A stretch of 64,000 nucleotides of DNA, taken from the NCBI GenBank assembly GCA_963668435.2, contig CAXXSC010000010.1, positions 62,001-126,000 on the forward strand, given 5' to 3'. A program made the position numbers and the translations under genes. A model generated the notes under the pieces. It saw only the letters and a program-made list of their open reading frames with translations, searched no databases and was not told where the DNA came from. This DNA is from G963668435 sp963668435. Its GTDB lineage: Bacteria > Latescibacterota > Latescibacteria > Latescibacterales > Latescibacteraceae. Numbering within the stretch: the first letter of the stretch is position 1; each line of letters opens with the position of its first letter. Of this stretch, positions 53,094 to 61,833 are shown piece after piece.

Positions 53094-53233
53094 ACTGAAG
53101 TAGCACTATGAGATTTCTTTTAATACTTTATTTCTTGACAAATATCAGCTGTATTCTTCTTATTTAAATACCCGAAGAAAATGAGTTGAACTTAACATTA
53201 AATTACATTAACCATCAGTATCAGGGGGATTCA

Positions 53234-54232
53234 ATGAAAAAACATATCATAGGTACATGTATCATTGCGTTAGTGATTACAGTCGCTTGTCTCGTCACGA
53301 CATCTCACGCCGCTGATTTTCGTATTGGTATGATTGGCCTCGATACCTCGCATGTCACGGCGTTTGCCAAGCAGATCAACAATCCTGAGAACAATTACGG
53401 CTGTAAAGTGGTCGCCGCCTATAAGGGCGGATCACCTGATATCGAAAGTTCCGCAAACCGTGTCGATAAATTCACGGAACAGCTTATAAAGGAACACGGA
53501 ATAGTCCTGTACGATACTGTCGAGGAACTCTGCAAACATGTGGACGGTATTCTCCTTGAAAGCGTCGACGGTCGCCCGCATCTCAAACAGGCAATTCCGG
53601 TCATTAATGCCGGGTTGCCGATGTTTATCGACAAGCCGATGGCGGGAAGCCTCGAGGATGTCATCCAGATTTTCAAGCTCGCCGAAGCAAAGAATGTTCC
53701 CTGCTGGTCAAGTTCGTCGCTCCGTTACAGTGCCGGTATTATCGCGATGAAAGACAACGAGGAAATCGGCGACATTATTGGCGTCGAGGCATTCAGCCCC
53801 TGTTCACTGAACGAACACCATCCCGACCTCTACTGGTACGGCGTACACGGTGTGGAAATCCTCTTTACGCTCATGGGAACCGGATGTGAGAAGGTCAGCC
53901 GTATGCAGACAAAAGATTTCGAGCTCGTAACAGGTGTGTGGAAAGACGGCAGGATCGGTACTTTCAGGGGACTCAGAGCGGGCAAGCATGATTACGGCTC
54001 GTTTGTCTACGGCACAAAGGGAAGTGCCGAAAGCGGCGGCTACGGCGGTTATGCTCCACTGGTGGAAGAGATCATCAAGTTTTTCAAGACCGGTATCGAA
54101 CCTGTCCCTCATGAAGAAACCATAGAAATGTTCGCGTTCATGACAGCGGCGGATGTCTCCAAGGCCAGAAACAGCCAGCCGGTCACCATCTCATCTGTGA
54201 TCGAGGACGCGAAGAAAAAAGCGGGCAAATAA
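53234..54232 (+). CDS. Sec-exported Gfo/Idh/MocA family protein with GLDTSH loop
   Basis: About 332 residues from ATG 53234, after GGGGGA; the open frame starts 16 codons earlier but lacks a site. A Sec-type signal peptide (MKKHIIGTCIIALVITVAC, then ending SHAA) directs it to the periplasm. The first strand reads FRIGMIGLDTSHV, so the usual GxGxxG is replaced by GLDTSH, while the catalytic IDKP motif (FIDKPMAGS) is intact. The C-terminal domain is typical: DLYWYGVHGVEILF, SFVYGTKGSAES. NAD is not normally available outside the cytoplasm. It may bind a sugar without cofactor. A TTGACA lies at 53135, with no convincing -10 at standard spacing. Confidence 0.75.
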   Translation: MKKHIIGTCIIALVITVACLVTTSHAADFRIGMIGLDTSHVTAFAKQINNPENNYGCKVVAAYKGGSPDIESSANRVDKFTEQLIKEHGIVLYDTVEELCKHVDGILLESVDGRPHLKQAIPVINAGLPMFIDKPMAGSLEDVIQIFKLAEAKNVPCWSSSSLRYSAGIIAMKDNEEIGDIIGVEAFSPCSLNEHHPDLYWYGVHGVEILFTLMGTGCEKVSRMQTKDFELVTGVWKDGRIGTFRGLRAGKHDYGSFVYGTKGSAESGGYGGYAPLVEEIIKFFKTGIEPVPHEETIEMFAFMTAADVSKARNSQPVTISSVIEDAKKKAGK

Positions 54233-54235
54233 GTC

Positions 54236-55513
54236 TCAGGGAAGTGCTACTATCAGACCATCGGTGATTTTTTTGGCAAGGCGCTCGCGGTAATCGTGAT
54301 ATCGCAGGCGCCATGCTCCGTGCTGATTATTGAGATTGGCAAGCTCGATAAGCACCTCGTAACGGGCGGGATTTTTATAGAGAACACCGAGTCCCTGTGA
54401 CTTGCTGTTCTTTGCAGAGCCGGTGATAGCTTTTGCCAGATTTCGGGCGAATGTTTTCGAGCGTCCGCCGTCGATGCCGGTGTGACGGCTATAATAAACA
54501 GTTATCGGCAGATCACGTGTTTTATTCGGCAGATAATCGGCATGAATCGAAAGAAACACGACAGTCTTACCCTTGTTCATTTTTTTGCTGATTATGGTTG
54601 AGGTGATTTTTTTGCGCTCGCGAAGGCTTTGTGCCGGTGTGTCAGTCCTGATGTCGCGGCTTGACAGATTGTAACGATGTTCTCGATAGTCTTGCGGATT
54701 CTTGACCTCGCGAATGCCATATTTTTCCGAAAAATGCGTAAGGAAAGCCTCGCCACCGTTCTCAATGATATGTTTCATCAAACGAAGCGTCGTGTCATAT
54801 GCCAGCGGCGCTTCGTATGTATGAGTCTCAAGCCCGTCGCCCCGCATTACAACAGGATTTGTCCCCGGATCGTCGCCGCCATGACCGGCATCGAGCACAA
54901 AACAATACTTGGCGAGCTTATTGGAAATGGATCCTTTCTTGAACTTCTTTTTGATGTCAGGGTAGGGAACAGAATACTCTCCCATTACTTCGCTTTCGCC
55001 CTCGTCAGCAGGCAAAACAGGTGCGGCTGAGGTTTCCCCTTTTTTATAAAAACCGCTGCCGAGCTCCGGAATATAGAGCTCCTGACCTTTGGCGATATCC
55101 TTTAAATTGTCCGCCTGAAATCCCTTGTTATGCTTTTTGTTATACTCAAAAACCTCCTGCGAATAATCTGAGACGCCCATGCGCCGCAGCACCTCATCAT
55201 AGGGCAGATCGAATGTAACAACAATTACGGGAAGTTTGTAGACCTCTCCGGGGAAAAGCGCATCGCCCTGGGTGAGTTTGCTGCGATTGATGCTTTTGAA
55301 GGCGGAAACACCTGCATTGTCGGCATTGAGTCCATTCCGGCGAAGGAGTCCATATATCCCCTCGCCCTTCTCGGCTTTTGACTCGAGATAGCTTATGAAA
55401 TTATCCGCAGATAGCATTTGAGACATTATCAGGACAACAAAAAAAGCAGTAAAAAAGGTAGGAAAGCGATGACTACTTAAAAGACAATTACGAGTTAATA
55501 CTTTATTTATCAT
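54236..55513 (-). CDS. N-acetylmuramoyl-L-alanine amidase (Amidase_3) with LysM-like N-terminus
   Basis: About 425 residues from the ATG at 55513; a GTG 15 codons upstream would overlap the LamG gene. Signal/anchor segment about 18-36 (PTFFTAFFVVLIMSQML). Residues about 40-100 look LysM-like (GEGIYGLLRRNGL, GDALFPGEVYKLP). A second LysM-like piece is at NLKDIAKGQELYIPE. The catalytic domain has zinc His and Glu in FVLDAGHGGDDPGT, His in LSIHADYLPN and Glu in VLIELANLNN. These enzymes cut amide bonds in peptidoglycan, between MurNAc and the peptide stem, and help in cell separation. It lies 19 bases after the LamG gene; the AGE epimerase gene leads this operon. Confidence 0.85.
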   Translation of the reverse strand: MINKVLTRNCLLSSHRFPTFFTAFFVVLIMSQMLSADNFISYLESKAEKGEGIYGLLRRNGLNADNAGVSAFKSINRSKLTQGDALFPGEVYKLPVIVVTFDLPYDEVLRRMGVSDYSQEVFEYNKKHNKGFQADNLKDIAKGQELYIPELGSGFYKKGETSAAPVLPADEGESEVMGEYSVPYPDIKKKFKKGSISNKLAKYCFVLDAGHGGDDPGTNPVVMRGDGLETHTYEAPLAYDTTLRLMKHIIENGGEAFLTHFSEKYGIREVKNPQDYREHRYNLSSRDIRTDTPAQSLRERKKITSTIISKKMNKGKTVVFLSIHADYLPNKTRDLPITVYYSRHTGIDGGRSKTFARNLAKAITGSAKNSKSQGLGVLYKNPARYEVLIELANLNNQHGAWRLRYHDYRERLAKKITDGLIVALP

Positions 55514-55532
55514 ACTATTACATAGTCCATTT

Positions 55533-56357
55533 TCATTTATGCTTGTTAAGATATTCACTTAATGACCGTGTTGATGCAAAAACAGCCTTCGCTGTCGCAG
55601 AATCGATATATTGTTCACTGACAAAGAACTCGTCGATTTTCCCGGCAAATGCTATTCCAATCCTCATTTCCCAGTCTTCTATGTTCCAGCGGAGCGGATG
55701 AGCGAAAGAACGTATCTCGCCCACTTCGACACCATCGAAATAGAGTGTCAAACAGGCATTTTCATTCTGCGTGTTCAGATTTTTCCATGTTCCGATAACA
55801 TGATGCCATTCTCCATCGCTGAAAGTTATTTCCGGAACTGTTATCACATGGCCTTCACCACTGTTATCAGGATTCTCGCGAGCTTCTTTCGGAAGTGTCG
55901 CGCCGAACCGGAACAGGGGAGAGCCGGGCAGTTCTTTGGTGACAAAATCCATCCATATTTTACCGGCATCCCGTGATTCATTCCTGTTGTTTGACAGCAG
56001 GTGGACAGGGTCGAGCCAGATAAGGTCACGATCCATCAGCGAATCGATATCGACCATGAGCCACATGCCGACAGCACCATCGAACATACGGTCCGAGTAA
56101 CAGGGGAAATTCCCTTTAGCATTATAGCAAACAGTATCTTTCGTCCAGACGGTATCGAGATCGAGCTTATCATAAGAGAAAAGAACCGCTTCGCCAAATT
56201 TTCCACCATTGTTGCCGGTCAGCGAGGGCGGATAGCGATCCTCAACAAGTACGGCCCGACCGTCACCTCTGCTCAGCACGGCATCGAAACCGGCATCGAA
56301 AGGCGCATAGAAAAGAAGGGAGGCCAGGAATGTTTCCATGAGCGGAAAGCTGTTCAT
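55533..56357 (-). CDS. LamG/concanavalin-like domain protein
   Basis: A 274-residue protein that is mostly one jelly-roll domain: LLFYAPFDAGFDAVLSRG at the start, GMWLMVDIDS, DGEWHHVIGTWKN and LYFDGVEVGEI, and a closing GKIDEFFVSEQYID. These are the standard strands of LamG-like (PF13385) domains that bind sugars or proteins. No export signal is obvious, although a hydrophobic METFLASLLFYAP stretch starts near residue 7 and could act as one. Spaced 24 bases after the AGE epimerase gene and 19 bases before the amidase gene, all on the minus strand. Confidence 0.7.
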   Translation of the reverse strand: MNSFPLMETFLASLLFYAPFDAGFDAVLSRGDGRAVLVEDRYPPSLTGNNGGKFGEAVLFSYDKLDLDTVWTKDTVCYNAKGNFPCYSDRMFDGAVGMWLMVDIDSLMDRDLIWLDPVHLLSNNRNESRDAGKIWMDFVTKELPGSPLFRFGATLPKEARENPDNSGEGHVITVPEITFSDGEWHHVIGTWKNLNTQNENACLTLYFDGVEVGEIRSFAHPLRWNIEDWEMRIGIAFAGKIDEFFVSEQYIDSATAKAVFASTRSLSEYLNKHK

Positions 56358-56381
56358 ATTCGCCCTGCGCAGTTAAGTTCT

Positions 56382-57707
56382 CTATATGGAATCGAAAAAG
56401 CCCGAAACGCGGCCATTTCGCTCGATCATCCGTTCGAGTATTTCATAACAGTACATCGCACCCCTCGGCTGATGAAGCGTATCGCGCCACGGCCAGGGAA
56501 GCGGCTTGTCACAGGCATAGGAAAATGATTTTTCGAACCATTCGACAGCCCAATCCTCATGACGGTGCTCAAGGATAAGCAGGAGCATGATAAATATTTC
56601 CTTGAACACGTATGGCTTGCATATATCACGGCCCTCTGTTGGATCTGGATCATCTGGACGCAGGAACTGGATTATGCCTTTCTCGCCGCTACGCTCAACC
56701 CAATAATTTTCGAGATGGAATTTGCCAAGCTCCATGCCTTTCTCGAACATCGCTCGATTGCCGACACGAAGAGCCTCTTCCATCACCATCCATGCGGCCT
56801 CCATGGTATGGAAATTGTTCACCCAGCGCGCCTGGTTCTGATAGCCCTTTTCTTCATCATCAATGAAAAGATCATTTGGATACGGAGTAAAATCTGCCTG
56901 GAGTGTCTCGAATGCATATCCCTCTGGCTGCCAGTGACGATTCAATATGTTACGCACGCACATTTTTGCAATTTTCTCGACACCGGGATCCTCTGTGTAT
57001 TTCAGAAGCGGTGTCAGGGCATTCAAAAAGTGCAGCCATGTGCCGAGCCGTTTGGTTCCGGGCTCATACCAGGGACCATGTCCTTGCGCCTGGTAGGTGG
57101 GAGAAAGGGCAATCTCGGTAACACGGTAGGCAGTTTTTACTGCAAGGTCGCGGGCCTCCTCGATACCGGTCGCATGATAAAACTCGCCGAGTCCGAGAAT
57201 CATATAAATGCTGGCATATATATCATAAAATTTTATGACGGGCGCGCCTTCGCGTGTGACCTCCGTAAACCAGTCGAATTTTTCATCGACACAATACTTT
57301 GTCAGGAAATCGAAACCGTTTTTCGCTGCCTGAAGATGAAAATCGTCCTTGTCGAAATGGGTATAGAAATATGAGTACAGCCAGAGCATCCGTGTCTGGT
57401 AGTATAGTTGCTTATTGGCCATTTCGGGATTGTCGTTTTCATCGAATTGGGTGAAATAGCCGCCGTATTTCCAGTCGACACCCGATTTTTTCCAGAGAGG
57501 AATCGTCTTGTCGAAAAGTTCGTACTTGAAGTTGTCGCGGATTTGCTCGAGTGTTCGCGAACCGATTTTTTTCAGTGAATCTCTCTTTTTCCCAGAAACG
57601 GCATAGTGCGTAAAATCACGTTTCTCACCCATGGCCGATACACTGGAGGGCATGAGCACCGATAGTGTCAGCGAGGCTGTCGATGTCACAAAATCACGTC
57701 GTTTCAT
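56382..57707 (-). CDS. Tat-exported AGE-family epimerase/isomerase
   Basis: A 441-residue protein with a GGGGTGA site. MKRRDFVTSTASLTLS is a twin-arginine signal. The mature part is an alpha/alpha barrel of the N-acylglucosamine 2-epimerase family: GVDWKYGGYFTQFDENDN, QTRMLWLYSYFYTHF, WFTEVTREG, YDIYASIYMILGLGEFY and the C-terminal PWPWRDTLHQPRGAMYCYEI. These enzymes epimerise or isomerise unphosphorylated sugars without cofactor. They are normally cytoplasmic, so export is unusual. It heads an operon with LamG and amidase genes and is divergent from the Na+/solute symporter gene (106-base gap). Confidence 0.8.
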   Translation of the reverse strand: MKRRDFVTSTASLTLSVLMPSSVSAMGEKRDFTHYAVSGKKRDSLKKIGSRTLEQIRDNFKYELFDKTIPLWKKSGVDWKYGGYFTQFDENDNPEMANKQLYYQTRMLWLYSYFYTHFDKDDFHLQAAKNGFDFLTKYCVDEKFDWFTEVTREGAPVIKFYDIYASIYMILGLGEFYHATGIEEARDLAVKTAYRVTEIALSPTYQAQGHGPWYEPGTKRLGTWLHFLNALTPLLKYTEDPGVEKIAKMCVRNILNRHWQPEGYAFETLQADFTPYPNDLFIDDEEKGYQNQARWVNNFHTMEAAWMVMEEALRVGNRAMFEKGMELGKFHLENYWVERSGEKGIIQFLRPDDPDPTEGRDICKPYVFKEIFIMLLLILEHRHEDWAVEWFEKSFSYACDKPLPWPWRDTLHQPRGAMYCYEILERMIERNGRVSGFFDSI

Positions 57708-57813
57708 GAATCACCCCATCAAGCGGATTCGATTCCAAAAACTTTATATTTTGTTTTATATTAGTTCGTAGTATACTATTTGCATCAACAGTTCACAAGC
57801 GGGTATTCGACAA

Positions 57814-59433
57814 ATGCATATCAGCGGACTTGATGCTATCATACTCGGGCTCTATTTCGTCCTCCTTATCGGTATCGGCATTCACAAGGGCAGGGGGAAG
57901 CGCGATCAGTCGTCCGACTATTTCATATCCAAGGGCACATTGCCCTGGTGGGTGATCGCCGCGGCCTTTGTCGCCACCGGCATGAACACCGAACAGCTCA
58001 TCGGCCAGAACGGCATGGGCTACCAGATCGGCCTGACCATGATCAACTGGTACATGGTCGCCATTTTTGTCTATACTATGCTTGTTGCTGTCTTCCTGCC
58101 AATCTATCTCAGAAATAACATCATGACCATGCCCGAGTATCTCGGCAGACGTTTCGGTGAAGCCAGCCGTAACGTTTTCACGCTCATCCTTCTTGTCAGC
58201 TATGTCCTTCTCAATCTCGCGGTCGTTTTCTATGGAGGCGCCAAACTGCTCGAGGTCGTGGTCGGGCTCAATATCTGGCATGGCGTAATTCTGCTCGGCC
58301 TCGTAGCGGGATTTTATACGATGTACGGCGGTATGGCGGCAGCGTCCTATGCCGCGGTATTCCAGTTCCTTCTTATTTTCATATCCGGTTTCCTTGTGTT
58401 CGGCCTTGCTTATGTCCGCCTGCCAAATGGTTGGAGTGATGTTGTCGCTAATGCTCCCGGCGGATTCCATCTCTTTCAGCCAGCCGATTATCCAGTCATT
58501 CCCTGGCATGCGATCCCTCTGACCATCTTCGGCCTCCACCTGTATTATTCCTGTGTCAACCAGGCGCTTGTGCAGAGAAGTTTCGGCGCAAAAACGGAAT
58601 GGGACGCCCGTATGGCTATTATCGCGTCCGGATTTTTCGTGGTATTGAGACCGTTCATAGAAATCCTGCCCGGCATGATGTGCCGTGCAATCGGTACGTT
58701 CGATCCGCGTTTCAATCTTGACGATGCCCCCGTGGACAATGTCTTTCCAATACTGATTCGCGAGCTTATCCCTGCCGGTCTCAGGGGACTTGTGCTTGTT
58801 GGTATCCTGTCCTCAGTGATGTCAACCATTGCGGCCTTTCTTAATTCCATCTCGACCTTGTTCACCATCGAAATATACCGGAAATGGATCAGGCCCGATG
58901 CCGACGAGCGTTCTCTTGTCAGAATGGGGACAATCGCCACTTTCGTTCTGATGGTGTTCAGCATCATCTATTCCCCGTTCGTGGGAATACTCGGCGGCGG
59001 CATATTCAACTACTTCCAGATGCTGGCCTCCTATATTGCTGTCCCTGTCGCCACGGTGTTCCTTGTGGGAGTACTGTGGAAACGGGCAACTCCCACGGCG
59101 GCGTTAACAGTTATGATCACCGGCATTCCCATTGGAATAGCTCTTACAAAAGCCATACCGCTCGTTTTCCCGGCAGATATCGTATCGGCGTACAGTCTCG
59201 ATAATTTTTTCATAATTAGCGGCATGACACAGGTGTCATGCGTAATTGTGATGGTGCTCGTGAGTTTGTTCACTAATGCCCGGAGCGAACATGAGATTGC
59301 CCCGCTCATGTTCAGCCGCGAAACGCTCGCCCTGCCGTCAAATGAAAGAAAACGGCCCCTGTATCAGACCGTTCTCTTCTGGTGGACTATTTTCGCGGCA
59401 GTATATATAACACTCTATATCGTTTTCCGCTGA
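57814..59433 (+). CDS. Sodium:solute symporter (SSS/SGLT family)
   Basis: A 539-residue membrane protein with about 13-14 segments. Family features: N-terminal LDAIILGLYFVLLIGIG, the loop SSDYFISKGTLPWWVIAAAF with TGMNTEQLIGQNG (sodium and substrate-binding first helices), YLGRRFG after TMPEY, and YTMYGGMAAASYAAVFQ. SGLT-type members carry sugars, sugar acids or related solutes with Na+. It sits beside exported sugar-modifying genes, so a sugar is the likely cargo. It converges with the PIG-L gene. No ribosome site is obvious before the ATG. Confidence 0.9.
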   Translation: MHISGLDAIILGLYFVLLIGIGIHKGRGKRDQSSDYFISKGTLPWWVIAAAFVATGMNTEQLIGQNGMGYQIGLTMINWYMVAIFVYTMLVAVFLPIYLRNNIMTMPEYLGRRFGEASRNVFTLILLVSYVLLNLAVVFYGGAKLLEVVVGLNIWHGVILLGLVAGFYTMYGGMAAASYAAVFQFLLIFISGFLVFGLAYVRLPNGWSDVVANAPGGFHLFQPADYPVIPWHAIPLTIFGLHLYYSCVNQALVQRSFGAKTEWDARMAIIASGFFVVLRPFIEILPGMMCRAIGTFDPRFNLDDAPVDNVFPILIRELIPAGLRGLVLVGILSSVMSTIAAFLNSISTLFTIEIYRKWIRPDADERSLVRMGTIATFVLMVFSIIYSPFVGILGGGIFNYFQMLASYIAVPVATVFLVGVLWKRATPTAALTVMITGIPIGIALTKAIPLVFPADIVSAYSLDNFFIISGMTQVSCVIVMVLVSLFTNARSEHEIAPLMFSRETLALPSNERKRPLYQTVLFWWTIFAAVYITLYIVFR

Positions 59434-59476
59434 AATCAATTCCACTACTCATCAACAATGAGCCATAGCATCAATT

Positions 59477-60202
59477 TCACTGCCGTTTGACCTCGAGGCA
59501 ATCGGGGAGATAGTGACGGGTGAAAGTCCGTCCCCAGCGATAGGAGGGACGGAATGCCTCGGCAAGCGGCACACCGGACTGAAGGCCTCTGAAACGCGCG
59601 GGAATCTCCAGAAATGCCTCCATCTCATAGCCGAAAATATCTTTCATCCAGGAGTTCTGGCTTTTGTGTTGACCGACCATTTCGATTTTTCTCTTGAATG
59701 TCGAACTTATGTCAACATAAATTTCGGGCTCGAAATTCACACCTGCCGGAGTGTCCATGTAGTAGACTGGTGGTATTTGACCAAACGGGGCCTCGTCTGT
59801 CTCAATGTTCGGGACACCAGCCATGTGGATACACTCATCGACAATGTAGCCTGAAATGGAGTGATCGGGATTGTAGTCATTTTTCCAGTGACAAAAAACA
59901 ATATCTGGACGAGCTTTTCTGAACGCGTTAATGAATTCCAGGCGTGTCTGACGTGAATCGATCAGGAACTCATCATCAAAATCGAGCCAGATCAGTTCGG
60001 CATCGACAATAGCGGCGCCGTTGAGGGCCTCTTTGTGACGGATTTCGGCGATCTCGTCACGGCTGAGTGTCGAAGAGCCCACATTGCCGTTGGTTGCCAC
60101 ACAGAAAAAGAGGTTGTCACCGCGCTCATGGTAGCGGGCAGCGGTTCCTCCGCAGAACGTTTCGATATCATCGGGATGTGCCCCGACAAAAAGGACATTC
60201 AT
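59477..60202 (-). CDS. PIG-L (LmbE) family zinc deacetylase
   Basis: About 241 residues from ATG 60202, after AAGGAG; the frame extends 17 codons upstream. The zinc motif is VGAHPDDIE (HxxDD), with a further His in YNPDHSISG. The fold starts with MNVLFVGAHPDD as usual. The family removes N-acetyl groups from GlcNAc-type substrates, as in mycothiol, bacillithiol and GPI paths. There is no signal peptide. It is divergent from the SIS-like lipoprotein gene, 130 bases apart. The true substrate is unknown; an amino-sugar conjugate fits the surroundings. Confidence 0.85.
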   Translation of the reverse strand: MNVLFVGAHPDDIETFCGGTAARYHERGDNLFFCVATNGNVGSSTLSRDEIAEIRHKEALNGAAIVDAELIWLDFDDEFLIDSRQTRLEFINAFRKARPDIVFCHWKNDYNPDHSISGYIVDECIHMAGVPNIETDEAPFGQIPPVYYMDTPAGVNFEPEIYVDISSTFKRKIEMVGQHKSQNSWMKDIFGYEMEAFLEIPARFRGLQSGVPLAEAFRPSYRWGRTFTRHYLPDCLEVKRQ

Positions 60203-60332
60203 GTTTCTGGTCTCCTTCGTGAAAGAATGAGCTCTTTTACCCGGCACAATCATGGAAATGACTTGTAAACGGACCTCTTAAATGGTAAATTCTTATCGTT
60301 GCAATTACAACAACTAAATGAAAGGACACACG

Positions 60333-61679
60333 ATGAAAAACATGACTGTCGTTCTCATACTGGCAGCCCTCGCGATTTTCGCCGGATGTACCGCTGAACA
60401 GGAGGAAAACACGACCATGAAAAGTGTTCCGCCCAGTGAAGCGTTCATTACAAGCATAATCGAACGCTGCGATTTCTCACGCACCCAGATCCCTGTCATG
60501 ACCAAGGCGGCGGATGCAGCGGCAGCCCGTGTTGCCGAAGGTGGCAAGCTCTTCGTCATGGATGATGAAACCATCTCACGCACCGGCGATGAGGCAGTCA
60601 AGAACATGCCGGGCGGCGGCTTCCAGTATCCGATGCATGAAGATTGGGGCGGATTCGTTGCCGAGGCCTGCGATCGTGCCGGTGGACTCAGGCACATTCA
60701 GCCTGTTCCCCTGACAGGTTCACTGACTGAAAAAGACGTTGTCATTGTCGGCAGTATCGAGCTGCATCCCGAAGATCAGTACAATCAGCTCAAGACGTTC
60801 AAGGATCAGGGCGCTCTGATCATCGTCTTCTGCTCCAAGGATGCCAAAGTCGCCTCTCTCGGCGATTTCCTCATCGACAACGGACTTCCGACAGGTCTGG
60901 TCAATGTGATGGATATCGGCAAGGCTGAAAAGATTGGACCGACAGCCGGTATAGCCAATGTTATCAATAAATGGGCTTTCACCGCGGAATTTGTCGGCGC
61001 GCTGACCCGCCTTGGCAAGATGCCGACACTCTGGCAGAGCATGTTTGTACCCGGCGCCGCAAAACGGAATGAGAAAATCGGTGAATACTATTTCCATCCC
61101 GACATGAAAATCGACCCGGTCGAGGGCGGCAATCTCGGTCTCCAGTATATTGACACCGTTCAGGGCTATCTCAAGACTATCAAGGCAAACGAATTGCCGA
61201 AATTTGCAGAAGCCGGAAAGCTCTGTGCGGACACAGTCAACGGCGGCGGAAAACTGCTTGCCGGCATCATCGGTCATTTCATGACCTCGCAACGCAGAAT
61301 GCCAGGATTCCCAACCGACCTGTTCACGATCATCGAGAACGAGTACGGCGACGAACAGCTCAAGAAAGGCAATCTCCAGAAAGGCGATATCTGGTTCCAT
61401 ATCGGTTATTCGATGTATCCTGAGCGTGAGCTCAATTACATAAAGGAGATCGGCGCACGATCAGTGACCGTTTTCACGCCCGGCCCGATCGACATCGGCG
61501 AGGGTAAGCCGATCACTCCCGATCCGAAACTTCTTGATGTTTATATCAATCCCGCATGGAAACATGGTGATGCAGTTGTCGAGGTTCCCGGTTACGACAC
61601 GAAAATCCTGCCTCCCTCGGGCGTCGTTCAGAGCACATGCTACTGGATGCTCATCGGCGAAATTCTGTCAGCGATGTAA
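60333..61679 (+). CDS. Lipoprotein with two SIS-like (sugar isomerase) halves
   Basis: About 448 residues from ATG 60333, after AAAGGA; an ATG at 60318 is the alternative. The signal peptide ends in lipobox IFAGC (Cys about 18), so the protein is lipid-anchored in the envelope. The first half has AADAAAARVAEGGKLFV, then DVVIVGSIELHPEDQYNQLK and a GALIIVFCS strand. The second half repeats this with GLQYIDTVQGYL, GGGKLLAGIIGHFMTSQ and GDIWFHIGYSMYPERE. This is the order of helix, Gly-rich loop and strand in SIS phosphosugar-binding domains. SIS proteins are normally cytoplasmic. The match is by pattern only. A terminator follows. Confidence 0.65.
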   Translation: MKNMTVVLILAALAIFAGCTAEQEENTTMKSVPPSEAFITSIIERCDFSRTQIPVMTKAADAAAARVAEGGKLFVMDDETISRTGDEAVKNMPGGGFQYPMHEDWGGFVAEACDRAGGLRHIQPVPLTGSLTEKDVVIVGSIELHPEDQYNQLKTFKDQGALIIVFCSKDAKVASLGDFLIDNGLPTGLVNVMDIGKAEKIGPTAGIANVINKWAFTAEFVGALTRLGKMPTLWQSMFVPGAAKRNEKIGEYYFHPDMKIDPVEGGNLGLQYIDTVQGYLKTIKANELPKFAEAGKLCADTVNGGGKLLAGIIGHFMTSQRRMPGFPTDLFTIIENEYGDEQLKKGNLQKGDIWFHIGYSMYPERELNYIKEIGARSVTVFTPGPIDIGEGKPITPDPKLLDVYINPAWKHGDAVVEVPGYDTKILPPSGVVQSTCYWMLIGEILSAM

Positions 61680-61706
61680 TATTCAGCGCTTATATATATT
61701 TTACAG

Positions 61707-61735
61707 GAGCCGGTTTAACGACCGGCTCTTTTTTT
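61707..61735 (+). terminator. Terminator after the SIS-like lipoprotein gene
   Basis: An 8-bp stem (GAGCCGGT / ACCGGCTC) with a 6-base loop and seven T. Confidence 0.9.
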
Positions 61736-61833
61736 GTTTCAGCTTGCATCTTCATGAACACACCTATATCATGATTAAATCAGCCACTTCGCAGACTTTG
61801 AAAAAACGCCCGACAGCATAAAAGGGAGTATCG

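Noticed and set aside
53135..53166. Promoter TTGACA with TATTTA before the exported Gfo/Idh gene
   Set aside because: Spacing of about 20 bases is too long for a confident call.
57793..58539. 248-codon open frame on the minus strand
   Set aside because: It lies fully antisense to the symporter gene, is a highly charged low-complexity translation and has no ribosome site or family features.
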